A stretch of 64,000 bases of DNA from Myxococcales bacterium (GCA_030681895.1 JAUXRI010000315.1:36682-100681); one strand, 5' to 3'; positions 51,109-60,669 are shown, numbered from the stretch's first letter. The notes: generated by a model not told the origin, from the sequence alone. A program made the numbers and translations.

Positions 51109-51483
51109 TCAGTGAGTCCGGTGGGGCCCCAGGAGCCAGCGCTTCGCCGGAGTGCCTGCGTCGAAGGCTTCGATGGGCGTGCCGACCCCATGGTTCTTCG
51201 CCGCGACGATGAGGCCCTCCACGAGCAGGCGCTCCTCGTTGGTTCGCGCGACGACGGCGAACGCCGAGATGCGGTCGCCCTTCTCGATGAGGGCGCCGAG
51301 CCAGTCGGCCACCGTCTGCGCGGTGAGCTCGAAGCCGGGCTCGAGGTCCATCAGCACGGCGACGGGCCCTCCATCGGCGCGCACGTCGGTCAGCACGCGG
51401 GCGAGCGGCTCCATCACTTCCAGTGGCTCAGACTCGAGCACGACGGCCACCAGCTCTGGGTTCGACGTCGCGCGGGTCAGCAT
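51109..51483 (-). CDS. SpoIIAA-like (STAS superfamily) protein
   Basis: 124 residues from ATG 51483. The pattern ELVAVVLESEPLEVMEPLARVLTDVR, VAVLMDLEPGFE, LTAQTVADWLGALIEKGDRISAFAVVA and FDAGTPAKRWLL fits PF11964 SpoIIAA-like proteins. A homologue lies at 52504-52875. No phosphorylatable Ser of anti-sigma antagonists is clearly placed, so the function is unknown. Confidence 0.75.
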   Translation of the reverse strand: MLTRATSNPELVAVVLESEPLEVMEPLARVLTDVRADGGPVAVLMDLEPGFELTAQTVADWLGALIEKGDRISAFAVVARTNEERLLVEGLIVAAKNHGVGTPIEAFDAGTPAKRWLLGPHRTH

Positions 51484-51776
51484 GCTGGAAGAGTGAGCAT
51501 GAGCCGCGCCATGAGGCGCGCGACGACGCGTGATGCGTGACGTCTGGCCGTCGTTTGGAGCCTGACGCACGTCGAAGGGACGCGCCACGAAGCGAGCGCG
51601 GCGTTCGTCACTTGAGCTCACTCGTGCAGTTCCGCACGGCGCTCGGCGTCGAACTGACCGGTCAGCGGGCCATCGTGACGCTGCGGCGAGTTCGCTGCGC
51701 CCTTCTTCAGTGAGCCTTGTCGGCGGCACCCTCGATGCAACCTGCCTGGGTGCCGCCCACCAACGCCGGAGTGCCC

Positions 51777-52382
51777 ATGAAGCCCCACCAGCAGAAGCCG
51801 CGTCGCGCTCGCAACCCGTTTCACGAAAACCCCGAGGAGCCCGACCCGGCGGCGCCGCCCGAGGGCGGGAAGGGCGAGCCGTACGGGTTCGAAGAACATG
51901 GCCAGCGCCCGGGGCCGGACGGCACGCGCGACCTCGACAAGGACGCGTTCGAGGCGAAGGGCACCTCGAGTCAGATCTTCCTGCGCAGCGCGGTGGCGCC
52001 GGCGAGAGCGCCTCGCTCCGAAACCCCCACGCCCGACCGCCGCGCCGAAGACGAGGGCGACACGCGCACCGCCGACGAACGATTGCTCGATGACGTCAGC
52101 GAGTACCTCTTCATGGGCGACCTCGACACGACCGACATCGACGTCACCGTGGCCGGCGCCGACGTCACGCTCACCGGCACCGTGACGAGCGAGGAGCTCA
52201 AGCAGAACCTCGAGCACCTCGTCTCTGCCGTGCCCGGTGTCGCGCACGTCGAGTGTCAGGTGCGCGTGAAGCTCATCGCCCATCGGCCGCGCGCGATGCC
52301 CGTTCGGGTCGACTCACCGATTGCACGGCCGTCCTGGCCGAACCAGTTCACGACGAGCTGGGCCTCGCCGCCGACCCGGTGA
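51777..52382 (+). CDS. BON-domain protein
   Basis: 201 residues from ATG 51777. A charged, Pro-rich N-terminus (about 1-95, RNPFHENPEEPDPAAPPEGG) is followed by one BON domain (about 100-165: RTADERLLDDVSEYLFMGDLD, DVTVAGADVTLTGTVTSEE, VPGVAHVECQVRV). It lacks a signal peptide, so it may be cytoplasmic or associated with a membrane through BON. It lies between the two SpoIIAA-like genes. Confidence 0.82.
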   Translation: MKPHQQKPRRARNPFHENPEEPDPAAPPEGGKGEPYGFEEHGQRPGPDGTRDLDKDAFEAKGTSSQIFLRSAVAPARAPRSETPTPDRRAEDEGDTRTADERLLDDVSEYLFMGDLDTTDIDVTVAGADVTLTGTVTSEELKQNLEHLVSAVPGVAHVECQVRVKLIAHRPRAMPVRVDSPIARPSWPNQFTTSWASPPTR

Positions 52383-52503
52383 CGACCGAGGGCGACGCGC
52401 AAGCCCGGCGCGTCGCCCTCGAGCTGTCCATGCGAGGCGGCGACCGAAGCCCCGCGCCCTGAGGCACTCACCAGACTTCGAGTTCGGCTCGACGTCGGGC
52501 CGT

Positions 52504-52875
52504 TCACACCAGTGAAGGGGCTCGTGCCGACGCGTTCAACCACCGCGTCGCCGAGTCTGCCGAGCGGAAGCAGTCGATGGGCGTCGCGACATGACGCCGT
52601 CTCGCCGCCAGCGCCAGACCGCTCACCATCAACCGCGCGCGCATCGTCTGGCACACCACTGCCATGCAGGTGATTCCGTTGCCGGTGTCGATGAGCAGCG
52701 CCAGCCACTCTCCGACGAGAGGCACGGTCAGGGGGTAGTCCACCTCGAGCTCGATGAGCACCGCCACCATCACGCGCTCGGCCTTCGCCGGTGCGAGCAG
52801 GCCACGCAGTTCCGGGCAGGGCGTGTGGCTCGCGAAGCTCATCGCAATGATCCGACTCTCGGGAAGAGCGCTCAT
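52504..52875 (-). CDS. SpoIIAA-like (STAS superfamily) protein
   Basis: 123 residues from ATG 52875. ERVMVAVLIELEVDYPLTVPLVGEW, LIDTGNGITCMAVV and FRSADSATRWLNA align with the neighbour at 51109-51483, showing common descent though sequence has diverged. The pair flanks the BON gene. Function is unknown. Confidence 0.7.
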   Translation of the reverse strand: MSALPESRIIAMSFASHTPCPELRGLLAPAKAERVMVAVLIELEVDYPLTVPLVGEWLALLIDTGNGITCMAVVCQTMRARLMVSGLALAARRRHVATPIDCFRSADSATRWLNASARAPSLV

Positions 52876-52992
52876 GGTCCGATGGCGCCAGCACGCCGCG
52901 AGCCAAGCGCGGCTTCCGAGAGGCGGCGCCCGGTCGACGGCTGACGCGTCCATCCTTCTGAAGGAGCGCGCGCCGTTTTCGTGCTGCACGTG

Positions 52993-54819
52993 TCAGTGCA
53001 GCGAGACCGGCGCGGCCGCGGCGGGTGCTCCAGCCTTCGCGTCGACGGCAGCCTCTTCAGCCTTGAAGCCGTCCTTGCGCACGCGCACCTTGTACTTGCC
53101 TGAGTCGAGGCCCTTGAAGCGGTAGTTGCCCGCTGCGTTGCTCGAGACGCTCTGCACGACGCGGCCCTGATCATCGACGAGGTCGACCTGCGCGTTCGCC
53201 GCGCCGGAGCCGTCACGCGAGAGGTCGAGCTTGCCTTCGACTTCGGCGTAGCGCGCGCGCTGTGCCTCGGCGGTGTCGTGCACGAAGACCAGCGTCTCGG
53301 TCTGCTTTGGCTGGCCATCGTCACCGAGGAACGAGAGCTTCGCTTCGTAGCGGCCCGCAGTGAACCGCTTGCCGTCCTTCCCCTTGCCGCCGAAGACGAA
53401 CGCCATCGCGCCGTGGGTCGAGGCCTGCGTCGAGGTGTACGCGACGTCGGTCTTCGCGTCCTTCTCGGCGGAGCGCACCTCGAGCTTCACCTGGCCCTTC
53501 ACGGCCTCGGGCGCGATGTTGCGCAGCGTCACCTGCGTGCCTTCGTTCGTGAAGCGCGAGCCGAGCTCGAGGAGGAACAGGTCGCCCGCGTACACCTCGA
53601 AGCGGCGGCGGCTCTGCTGGCCCTTGCCGTTCTCGGCCACCACGTCGACGGTGTGTTTGCCCGTCTTCAGGTCCTTCGTGCTCCACGTGAAGCCGAGCTC
53701 GCTGCCCTTCGCCTTCTTCGTCGAGAGGTCGTCGACCAGCACCTCGACCGTCTTCACCTCGGCGCCGGAGTTGTCGGTGGCCTTCACCGAGAGCTCCATC
53801 ATCGGCGTGACGTGCTCGCCGTCGGTGAGGCCCTTCACCGCGATGGAGACGACGTCGACGGACACCAGGCCCATCACGCCCCACATCGCCTCGGCGCGGC
53901 CCGAGCCACCATGGCCCCAGCCGCCGTCTTTGCCCTGGTGCTCGATGAGCCACCCGAGCGCGCGGCGAACCGACGTGTCCGCCTCGGTGCGGCCCGCGAG
54001 CTTGAGCGCGTACACAGTCTGGCCCGTCGCGAACGCATCTGACGCGCCGCCGTTGAAGCCGAAGCCGCCGTCCTTCTGCTGACGCGACTCGAGGTGCTTG
54101 ATGAGGCGCGCGACGTGCGGCTCCGAGGGAGACGCGCCGGCCACCAGCAGGCCCATCGTCACGTAGTTGAGGTCCTGCAGGTAGATGCCCTCGGGCTTCT
54201 CGCTCCACGCGCGGGCCTGCGCGTTCATGTACTTCTCTGCTTGTCGCAGCGGCGCGAGCCACATGTCATCGGCCGTGCGCGCGTACGCCTGACGCCAGGT
54301 CTGCGAGGCCTGGAAGGTGGCCTGCATCGGGCCCGTCGTCACCGGGTACGACTGGTGGTCGCCTGCCACCGCGCCGCTGGTGTCCTGGAAGGCCAGCAGG
54401 TCTTTCGAGAGCTTCAGCAGATCATCGGTGAGCGCGCCGTTGACGAGCGCGTCGTAGCGGGCGAACGCGCTGGCGCCGAAGGTCTTCGCGGTGCGCGGGA
54501 AGCTGGAGTGCGTGAGGCCTCCCGGCGTTCGCGAGCCACCGGGCGTCTGCATGATGCCGCGCAACACCTCGTCCATCACCGGCTTCGGCACCGAGTACTG
54601 GTTGTGCATGCCGACCGACAGGCCCTCGAGTGTCACCGCCTGCACGTGACAGCCGTAACAGTTGTTCGACTTCTGCCAGCGCGCGGTGTCCTGCCCGAGG
54701 AAGTCGAGCGCCTTCTGCGCCGAGGTCCGAAAGCCCTCCTGCGGTGCGGCGAAGGCGAAGGCGGCGGGGAGCGCGACGGCGGCGAAGGCGACTCGGCGAA
54801 CGGTGCGGAAGACGGGCAT
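52993..54819 (-). CDS. Prenyltransferase/squalene-cyclase-like repeat protein with a heme-binding motif
   Basis: 608 residues. Signal peptide (AFAAVALPAAFAFAA), then a single c-type heme site NNCYGCHVQ (C54, C57, H58). Residues about 90-330 carry QW-type alpha-alpha toroid repeats (ESRQQKDGGFGFNGGASDAFATGQTVYALKLAG, WLIEHQGKDGGWGHG), as in squalene-hopene cyclases and prenyltransferases. The active-site DxDD is not evident. The C-terminal third has Ig-like and carboxypeptidase-regulatory-like strands (SVSSNAAGNYRFKGLDSGKYKVRVRKDG). Enzymatic activity is doubtful; heme-linked binding is the better guess. Confidence 0.82.
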   Translation of the reverse strand: MPVFRTVRRVAFAAVALPAAFAFAAPQEGFRTSAQKALDFLGQDTARWQKSNNCYGCHVQAVTLEGLSVGMHNQYSVPKPVMDEVLRGIMQTPGGSRTPGGLTHSSFPRTAKTFGASAFARYDALVNGALTDDLLKLSKDLLAFQDTSGAVAGDHQSYPVTTGPMQATFQASQTWRQAYARTADDMWLAPLRQAEKYMNAQARAWSEKPEGIYLQDLNYVTMGLLVAGASPSEPHVARLIKHLESRQQKDGGFGFNGGASDAFATGQTVYALKLAGRTEADTSVRRALGWLIEHQGKDGGWGHGGSGRAEAMWGVMGLVSVDVVSIAVKGLTDGEHVTPMMELSVKATDNSGAEVKTVEVLVDDLSTKKAKGSELGFTWSTKDLKTGKHTVDVVAENGKGQQSRRRFEVYAGDLFLLELGSRFTNEGTQVTLRNIAPEAVKGQVKLEVRSAEKDAKTDVAYTSTQASTHGAMAFVFGGKGKDGKRFTAGRYEAKLSFLGDDGQPKQTETLVFVHDTAEAQRARYAEVEGKLDLSRDGSGAANAQVDLVDDQGRVVQSVSSNAAGNYRFKGLDSGKYKVRVRKDGFKAEEAAVDAKAGAPAAAAPVSLH

Positions 54820-54997
54820 CAGTGGGCTCCGGAAGAAGGGGTGCGCCTTCAACGGACCACTCGCGGAAACGATCTGCCGCACGCGTTCGAGGTGGGTACA
54901 CCCCATGCACACATCAGTCGTCGACGAAGACGCCCTCAGGGGCGCCCATGCCGCTCCCATCATTTCGACGGGACCGCCGATTGAAAGGAACCCCACC

Positions 54998-55453
54998 GTG
55001 AACACCCCAGCAGCGCAGCAGCTCCAGAGCCCAGCAGCGCCCGTCGCTCATCCCGGGAAGGGCTACCTGCAAGACATCGAGGCGCGCACCCTGGCGAACG
55101 ACGACTTTCGCCGGGTGCTCTACACGTCGCGGTACTGCCAGCTCGTCGTGATGTCGCTCCAGCCGACCGAAGACATCGGCGAAGAGGTGCACCAGCTCGA
55201 CCAGTTCTTCCGCTTCGAAGCGGGCACTGGCTCGGTCGTGCTCGACGGCGTCGCAGAGCCGGTGCGGCATGGCGTCGCGGTGCTCGTGCCGGCTGGAATC
55301 CGTCACAACATCGTCAACACCGGCACCACGCCGCTCAAGCTCTACACCATCTACGCCCCGCCCAGTCACCGCGACGGCGTCGTGCATCACACGCGCGCCG
55401 ATGCCGATGGCGACGACGAACACTTCGATCTGCAGACCACTGAACTCGTCTGA
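54998..55453 (+). CDS. Cupin domain protein
   Basis: 151 residues from GTG 54998 with AAAGGAA 8-9 bases upstream. Cupin motif 1 is GEEVHQLDQFFRFEAGTG (metal ligands His, Gln and Glu plausible) and motif 2 is VLVPAGIRHNIVNTG. This is a small monocupin, with relatives including ChrR- or phosphomannose-isomerase-like proteins of unknown substrate. It is divergent from the heme-motif protein. Confidence 0.87.
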   Translation: MNTPAAQQLQSPAAPVAHPGKGYLQDIEARTLANDDFRRVLYTSRYCQLVVMSLQPTEDIGEEVHQLDQFFRFEAGTGSVVLDGVAEPVRHGVAVLVPAGIRHNIVNTGTTPLKLYTIYAPPSHRDGVVHHTRADADGDDEHFDLQTTELV

Positions 55454-55464
55454 AGGAGCCCATC

Positions 55465-56040
55465 ATGAAAACCAGAATCATGGCTGTCCTTGCCACCGTG
55501 AGCCTCGTCGCGCTCCCGGCCGGTGCCCAGAGTTCGTCCAGCAGCTCGAGCTCGAGCTCGAGTTCGAACGGGGCGCCCGCCAGCGCGTTCGACTCCTTCT
55601 CGGGCGACCCGAAGAACCTGCTCCTCTTCAACCCGGGAGACCTCATCAACGGCCTCCTCACGCTCGAGTACGAGCGGGGGCTCTCGCGGCACATCGGGCT
55701 GGAGTTCGGCCTCTCGGTGCTGGCGTTCCGCGGAGCCTTCGGCTCGCCCGTGCAGGCCAGCGTCATCGCGCTCGCGCCTGAGATTGGCCTGCGCTTCCAC
55801 TTCATCAAGTCGGCGCCGCGCGGGTTCTGGTTCGGCCCGTCGATCAACGGAGCCTACCTGCTGCCCAACGCCGACCGGCCCCGGCAGAACCTCGGGTACG
55901 GCTTTGGCGCGGCCGTCGGGTACAACTTCACGCTCGGTGGCTTCGTCGTGCAGCTCGGCGTCGGTGGCGCCGTGCACGACTACGGCGAGGGCTTCGTGTG
56001 GAGCCCCCGCTTCCGCCTCGGGCTCGGCGCCGTCTTCTGA
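55465..56040 (+). CDS. Outer-membrane beta-barrel protein with Ser-run
   Basis: 191 residues. Signal peptide (VALPAGAQ) then a run of 12 serines coded by alternating TCG/AGC codons, and a beta-barrel of eight to ten strands (LEYERGLSRHIGLEFGLSVL, IALAPEIGLRFHF, GYGFGAAVGYNFTLG) ending in RLGLGAVF. It is 11 bases after the cupin gene, so in the same transcript. Function unknown. Confidence 0.78.
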   Translation: MKTRIMAVLATVSLVALPAGAQSSSSSSSSSSSSNGAPASAFDSFSGDPKNLLLFNPGDLINGLLTLEYERGLSRHIGLEFGLSVLAFRGAFGSPVQASVIALAPEIGLRFHFIKSAPRGFWFGPSINGAYLLPNADRPRQNLGYGFGAAVGYNFTLGGFVVQLGVGGAVHDYGEGFVWSPRFRLGLGAVF

Positions 56041-56043
56041 AGT

Positions 56044-58227
56044 CTACTGCGCGATGCCGAACAGCGACGTGCGCTTGCCGCGCGCCTTCGAGTCGTACAC
56101 CTCGAGGACGAACGCGCGGCCGGGCGCGCCCGAGTTGATGGCCATCCAGTTGAGCACGGCGTAGCTGCCCGGCCCGACGCCGCTCGAGGCGAACGTGGGA
56201 ATCTCGACCGGCTCGAGCGTCGACGTCTCTTCATGCTCGCCGACCTTCGTGCAGTTGCGGCGGTAGACGATGGTGCCGTCGGGGTTGATGCGATCGATCT
56301 TGTTGGTCTCGACGCAGGTGTAGTCGGGCACCTTGAAGGTCTCGGTGCGGAAGATGATGCGCACCGACTCGCCCTTCTTCTCGATGGCCTTCACCACGCC
56401 GCCGCCTCCTGCGCGCTCGGGGTCCATGGTGTTGGCCGAGCCGAAGATGCTCGCCGTCAGCGGGGCTTCACCGATGGGGTTGTTGCCAGGCCGGGGCAGA
56501 CCGAGCGGCGCCGAGCTGGGAGCGCCACCGCGCTTCGTCTCGTCGAAGCCCGTGCTCTTCGAGCCGCCAGCCGCGTCGTTGTACGCGTTGACCGACGCCA
56601 GGTACGCCGCCGTCAGCGGCCCTCGCACCGCGGTGGTGCGCTCGGCGTAGTAGCGAAAGACGGGGTCCATCGCGGGTGCGGCAGGGTCTCTGGCGGCACA
56701 CTCGGCGAGCGCCCACGACAACAACCCTGGCACGCGCACCTCGTCGACCTTCGACTTCATCTGGGGCTTCAGCTCGGCGACGAAGAACGGCCACAGCTTC
56801 TGCGCGCAGCCCTTGATGGGCCCCGGCTGGGCTTCCATCGAGAGCACCAGCTCGAGCAGCGGCTTGTCCGTCTCGGCCTGCTTCGCGTACGCCTTCGCGG
56901 CCTCGACGGGGGCGTCGAACACCATCTTCGACAGGCCCGGCACCTTCGGCGCGAGCCGCTTGTACGTCGTCACGTAGTCGTTGAGCTTCGCCCGGGCCGA
57001 GAAGAACGCGAGCCTCGCGCGAGCTTCGCCCTGCAGGTTGAGCTTGAGCGCCTCGAGCTGCTTCTCGAACGTCGCGGTGTCGAGCGGCAGGGTGTTGAGC
57101 ACCGCCACGTCGGAGGCCTCGCTCAGCTTGCCCGAGTCGCTGTCCTGCGTCGTCTGAGGCAGCGCCTTCTGAATCAGCGCCGCCATCGCGAGCTGCGCCG
57201 TGAGCCCACCGGGCGTGTCGATGTCGATGAGGCGCATCTGGTTCTCTTTGAAGTTGAGCTGCCCGCACCCGGCGCTGATGCGCTCGAGCACGCGGTTGCC
57301 GCGCTCGGCGGCCGTGCCCTCGCCGAGCTTGAGCTGCTCGTCACACAGCTGCTTCATCTGGTCCTTCTCCTTGTCCTGCTCGAGCAGGAGCCGCGCGCCC
57401 AGCTGCAGCAGCCGCTCATTCTGCGCCGCGGTGAGGGCGAGCGCGTTCGAGAGGGTCTGCCGGTACGCCGCCATCACCTGCTGGCGAACGTCCCAGTCGG
57501 GGTCGAGGCACGAGAAGAGAATCGCCTCGGTCAGCCGGCCGCCGAAGGTCTTCGGAATGGGCGCGGTCATGTTGTCGAGCTGCTTGCCGTAGAACTCGAG
57601 CACGCCCTCGCACCACGTCGGCTTCATCGGGGTGATGGCCTCGGCGCCAGCGACCGGCGCGACGACGGGCACCGCTTCGATGTTCTTGCGCAGCTTGCCC
57701 ACCTTCGCGTCGCCCACGCCCTGCTCGATGCTGGCGAAGAGGGCATCGCGCTTCGTCTGCCAGGGTGCCTTCGCGTCGCCGTCGAGCTTCGCGATGAGCT
57801 CGTCGATCTCCTTCTTCGCCTTCTCGACGGCCTTCGGGTCGGCGTTGAGCAGGTTCTTCTTCTCGGGGTCGAAGTCCTTCGCCGCGCGCGCGAGCTTCTT
57901 CTCGAGGTCTTGCGCGGTCTGGCCTGCGGCAGCGCCACCGACGGCGTCTTTCGCAGCGGCGACGGCCGCGTCACGCTTCGCCTTCAGCTCGGCGCCACCC
58001 GCAGCGTCGAGGGCCGCGAGGGCGTCGATCTCCTTGTCGAGGTCGGCGATGTCCTTGTCGATCTCAGCGCCTTTGCGCGCGAGCCGCTTCGATGGGTCGT
58101 ACTCCTTCGTGAAGGCCTCGAGCTTCTTCTCGGCCTTCTGCTTCGCCTTCTCGGCTTCGCTCTTGGCACCCAGCGCGAACGACGACCCCAACACCACCGC
58201 CAACACCAGCCACCACGACGTCCGCAT
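56044..58227 (-). CDS. Large secreted coiled-coil protein
   Basis: 727 residues from ATG 58227. Signal peptide (LVLAVVLGSSFALGA). Residues 22-200 are a Lys/Glu/Ala-rich coiled coil (EKAKQKAEKKLEAFTKEYD, ADLDKEIDALAALDA). The middle is helical with no known motif, and the last 150 residues are beta-rich (TLEPVEIPTFASSGVGPGSY, FVLEVYDSKARGKRTS). The large size and many conserved Lys/Asp suggest an envelope structural or stalk-like role. No family is recognised. Confidence 0.8.
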   Translation of the reverse strand: MRTSWWLVLAVVLGSSFALGAKSEAEKAKQKAEKKLEAFTKEYDPSKRLARKGAEIDKDIADLDKEIDALAALDAAGGAELKAKRDAAVAAAKDAVGGAAAGQTAQDLEKKLARAAKDFDPEKKNLLNADPKAVEKAKKEIDELIAKLDGDAKAPWQTKRDALFASIEQGVGDAKVGKLRKNIEAVPVVAPVAGAEAITPMKPTWCEGVLEFYGKQLDNMTAPIPKTFGGRLTEAILFSCLDPDWDVRQQVMAAYRQTLSNALALTAAQNERLLQLGARLLLEQDKEKDQMKQLCDEQLKLGEGTAAERGNRVLERISAGCGQLNFKENQMRLIDIDTPGGLTAQLAMAALIQKALPQTTQDSDSGKLSEASDVAVLNTLPLDTATFEKQLEALKLNLQGEARARLAFFSARAKLNDYVTTYKRLAPKVPGLSKMVFDAPVEAAKAYAKQAETDKPLLELVLSMEAQPGPIKGCAQKLWPFFVAELKPQMKSKVDEVRVPGLLSWALAECAARDPAAPAMDPVFRYYAERTTAVRGPLTAAYLASVNAYNDAAGGSKSTGFDETKRGGAPSSAPLGLPRPGNNPIGEAPLTASIFGSANTMDPERAGGGGVVKAIEKKGESVRIIFRTETFKVPDYTCVETNKIDRINPDGTIVYRRNCTKVGEHEETSTLEPVEIPTFASSGVGPGSYAVLNWMAINSGAPGRAFVLEVYDSKARGKRTSLFGIAQ

Positions 58228-58350
58228 CAGTTCTCTCCCGGGCAGGACCCGCCCGTGAAGGCCAGGCCGATGGATACCGGGGAGCGAGAACCCTCGACCG
58301 CCGGCTACAGGCGGTCGCCATGGTGAATAAGTCACTCGCCTAAAGCAAGC

Positions 58351-59754
58351 TCAGTTCTTCTTGATGGGCTCTGGCTTCTTGAAACCCTTCGCCTCGATGT
58401 CGAGCGAAGGAATCGAGGTCACCAGGTACTCCTCGAAGGGCAACGGGAGCGTGGTCGCCTTCGCCATCACGGCGGTGGTGCCCGAGAGCCCGGCCGAGAC
58501 GATGGGCGACGACATGTCCCAACAGGCCTCGCCGCGTTTCCACATCACGAAGCGGCCCTGGAAGCGGTTCTTCTTCGCGGGCTTCACGTCGGGCACGCCG
58601 GGAATGCCGCCTTCGATGGGGTCGGCGAGCTTGAAGACGAGGTCGTCGGTGAGGCTGTCCTTCGTGTAGCGGAGATGAAGACGGGTCAGCGTGGTCTCGG
58701 CCGCCCATTTGCCGACGCTCGAGTCACCCTTCACGCCGGGCATCACGTCGGCGCCCATCAGCCGGGTGAGCGGGTCATCCATCGGGTGCGGAGGCGGGCA
58801 GGGGTCGCACGTCACGCCGTAGATGCCCTGGTCGACCATCACCTGCGGGGGCGGCATCGCGCCCTGCCACGCGAACTCGGTCAGCGCCGCGCCCTTGTTC
58901 TTGTCGAACGTGCGCTTCACCAGCTCCGAATAGAAGGCGCCGAAGCGCGGCTCGACGGCGGTCTTCACATCGAGGTTCGACGGCACGAAGACGTTGGGGC
59001 GGTTGGCGACCTCGTAGCGGCCCTTCGCGATGACGTGCACGATGAGGTCCTGCTCGCCCGAGCTGTTGACGAGGCCCAGGCGCACCGGCAGCTCGAACTT
59101 CTCGGAGTCGTAGTGGAAGCGCAGCGGCGAGAGCACCGCCTGGCCGTTGACGAACTTCACCTTCTTCGCGTTCACCTTCGCCACGAAGAACTTCGAGTTG
59201 TTCTGCACGTACGGGCGGAGCAGCGGCTCGGTGTTGGCGGGAATCTGGTACTTGTTCTCGCGCAGCCAGATGTCGAGGCCGAGCGCGTCTTTCGCCGACA
59301 GGATGACGATTTCGTATTCGTTCACCTCGAACTGCGCTTCGACCTTCACGCCGAGGTCGCGATCGAGCATCGACTTGCCGCCCAGCGCCGACGGCGCCAT
59401 GCCCGCACCGCTCCGGGCGGCCATGCGCAGGCCCTGGTCCTCGACGCACATCTGCACCAGCCGCGGAGACGCCAGCGCGTCGAGCCGGTCGAACGCGGCC
59501 TTCGGCAAGGTGCGCACGTTCTCTTTCTGGAGCACCACCGGCACCGGCACCACCATCGCGAAGTCACTCGGCGGGCCGCGGTAGTTGTTCTGCATCGAGA
59601 GCACGGTGCGCGTGCCTTCGCGCATCAACACCACCATGGTGGCGTCGTTGAAGAGCTGCCCGCCGGCGGACGAGACGTAGAAGCCGCAGAACGCGTGGGC
59701 GGTCGACGAAGCCACCACCAGCAGCGCGGCGAGCGTGAGGGACAACCATCGCAT
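58351..59754 (-). CDS. DUF2330 family secreted protein
   Basis: 467 residues. Signal peptide (LVVASSTAHA) precedes CGFYVSSAGGQLFNDATMVVLMREGTRTVLSMQNNYRGPPSDFAMVVPVP, the typical opening of DUF2330 (PF10092) proteins. The central portion (LGVKVEAQFEVNEYEIVILSA, GLDIWLRENKY) and CDPCPPP follow the family. Members are found in myxobacteria and their role is unknown. It lies 123 bases upstream of the coiled-coil gene on the same strand and the two may be co-expressed. Confidence 0.9.
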   Translation of the reverse strand: MRWLSLTLAALLVVASSTAHAFCGFYVSSAGGQLFNDATMVVLMREGTRTVLSMQNNYRGPPSDFAMVVPVPVVLQKENVRTLPKAAFDRLDALASPRLVQMCVEDQGLRMAARSGAGMAPSALGGKSMLDRDLGVKVEAQFEVNEYEIVILSAKDALGLDIWLRENKYQIPANTEPLLRPYVQNNSKFFVAKVNAKKVKFVNGQAVLSPLRFHYDSEKFELPVRLGLVNSSGEQDLIVHVIAKGRYEVANRPNVFVPSNLDVKTAVEPRFGAFYSELVKRTFDKNKGAALTEFAWQGAMPPPQVMVDQGIYGVTCDPCPPPHPMDDPLTRLMGADVMPGVKGDSSVGKWAAETTLTRLHLRYTKDSLTDDLVFKLADPIEGGIPGVPDVKPAKKNRFQGRFVMWKRGEACWDMSSPIVSAGLSGTTAVMAKATTLPLPFEEYLVTSIPSLDIEAKGFKKPEPIKKN

Positions 59755-59988
59755 GAGAAGCTCCAGGGTCAGGGCGCCGCCGAGGTGGCCGCGGAAGGGT
59801 ATGTGGCTGGTGAGACAGTCACCTGCGCCGCCCGGTTCCTCGACGTCAGGGGACGCGCCGCAGGTTCGAGCGCCACCGAGCGGCCTCGTACCATCCAGAC
59901 GGGTGGCCGTCGTTGCCGTGAGCGTTCAGTACGCGCTCCGAGGTGTCGACTGCGGCGAAGACAGCGCGGACGCAGTAGACGAGCGACC

Positions 59989-60543
59989 ATGTCCGTCTTC
60001 CTCGCGGTCGACCTCGATGCACCAGTGCGGGCGCTGGCCTCGAGCGTCATCGAGCGCTTCAGGGCCACCCTCGACGCGAAGTGGGTGCGCGAAGACAAGC
60101 TGCACCTGACGCTCGTGTTTCTCGGCAACCCCACCGCCGCGCACGTCGAGTCGTTCAAACCGCTCGTCGACGCGGTGGCGAGCCGGCACGCGGCGTTCTC
60201 GCTCGAGCTCGGCGGCGTCGGTACGTTCGGCACCGCCCGCGCACCGTCGGTGTTGTGGCTCGGCGTGAAGGGTGCGCTCGAGTCGCTGCGGAGTCTGCAG
60301 GCCGACGCCCAGCGCTCCCTCGTGTCGGCTGACCTTCCCGGGCTCAAGCCGGACGAACATGGTCGCCTCTACGCGCCGCACGTCACCCTCGCGCGCTCGA
60401 AACAGGACACGGCGTTTGGCGACGCCACCACTGCGCTCGCGGAGTTCACCTCGCCGCCGTTCCTCGTCAGTCACGTCACGCTCTATGAGAGCCGGTCGGA
60501 CCGGTATCAGGCGCTGCATCGTGCGTCGCTGAAGGGCGCGTGA
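59989..60543 (+). CDS. thpR: RNA 2',3'-cyclic phosphodiesterase (ThpR/LigT family)
   Basis: 184 residues. The two HxTx catalytic motifs of the 2H phosphoesterase family are HLTLVFLG (about 39-46) and HVTLARSK (about 130-137), with MSVFLAVDLD at the start. Size and motif distance match ThpR. The enzyme acts on 2',3'-cyclic phosphate ends of RNA and can ligate 2'-5' in vitro. ATG 59989 is the natural start. Confidence 0.93.
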   Translation: MSVFLAVDLDAPVRALASSVIERFRATLDAKWVREDKLHLTLVFLGNPTAAHVESFKPLVDAVASRHAAFSLELGGVGTFGTARAPSVLWLGVKGALESLRSLQADAQRSLVSADLPGLKPDEHGRLYAPHVTLARSKQDTAFGDATTALAEFTSPPFLVSHVTLYESRSDRYQALHRASLKGA

Positions 60544-60563
60544 AGCTGGGCCGCCCGCGCCAT

Positions 60564-60669
60564 GCGAGCTGAATGACGTGCGTGCTGAATGACGCCGAAT
60601 GACAAGCACGCTGAAGACCGTGCGTGCTGAAGACCGTGCGGGCTGAATGCGGTGCGCGCTGAATGCGGT
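60564..60669 (+). repeat. 16-bp tandem repeat array
   Basis: Six copies of a 16-base unit with consensus GCGNGCTGAANNCNGT run from 60564 to 60669, with a nine-base interruption (60596-60604) and one further partial unit. Four units (60606-60669) are directly contiguous. It sits between thpR and the hydrolase gene with no coding potential recognised. Confidence 0.7.
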
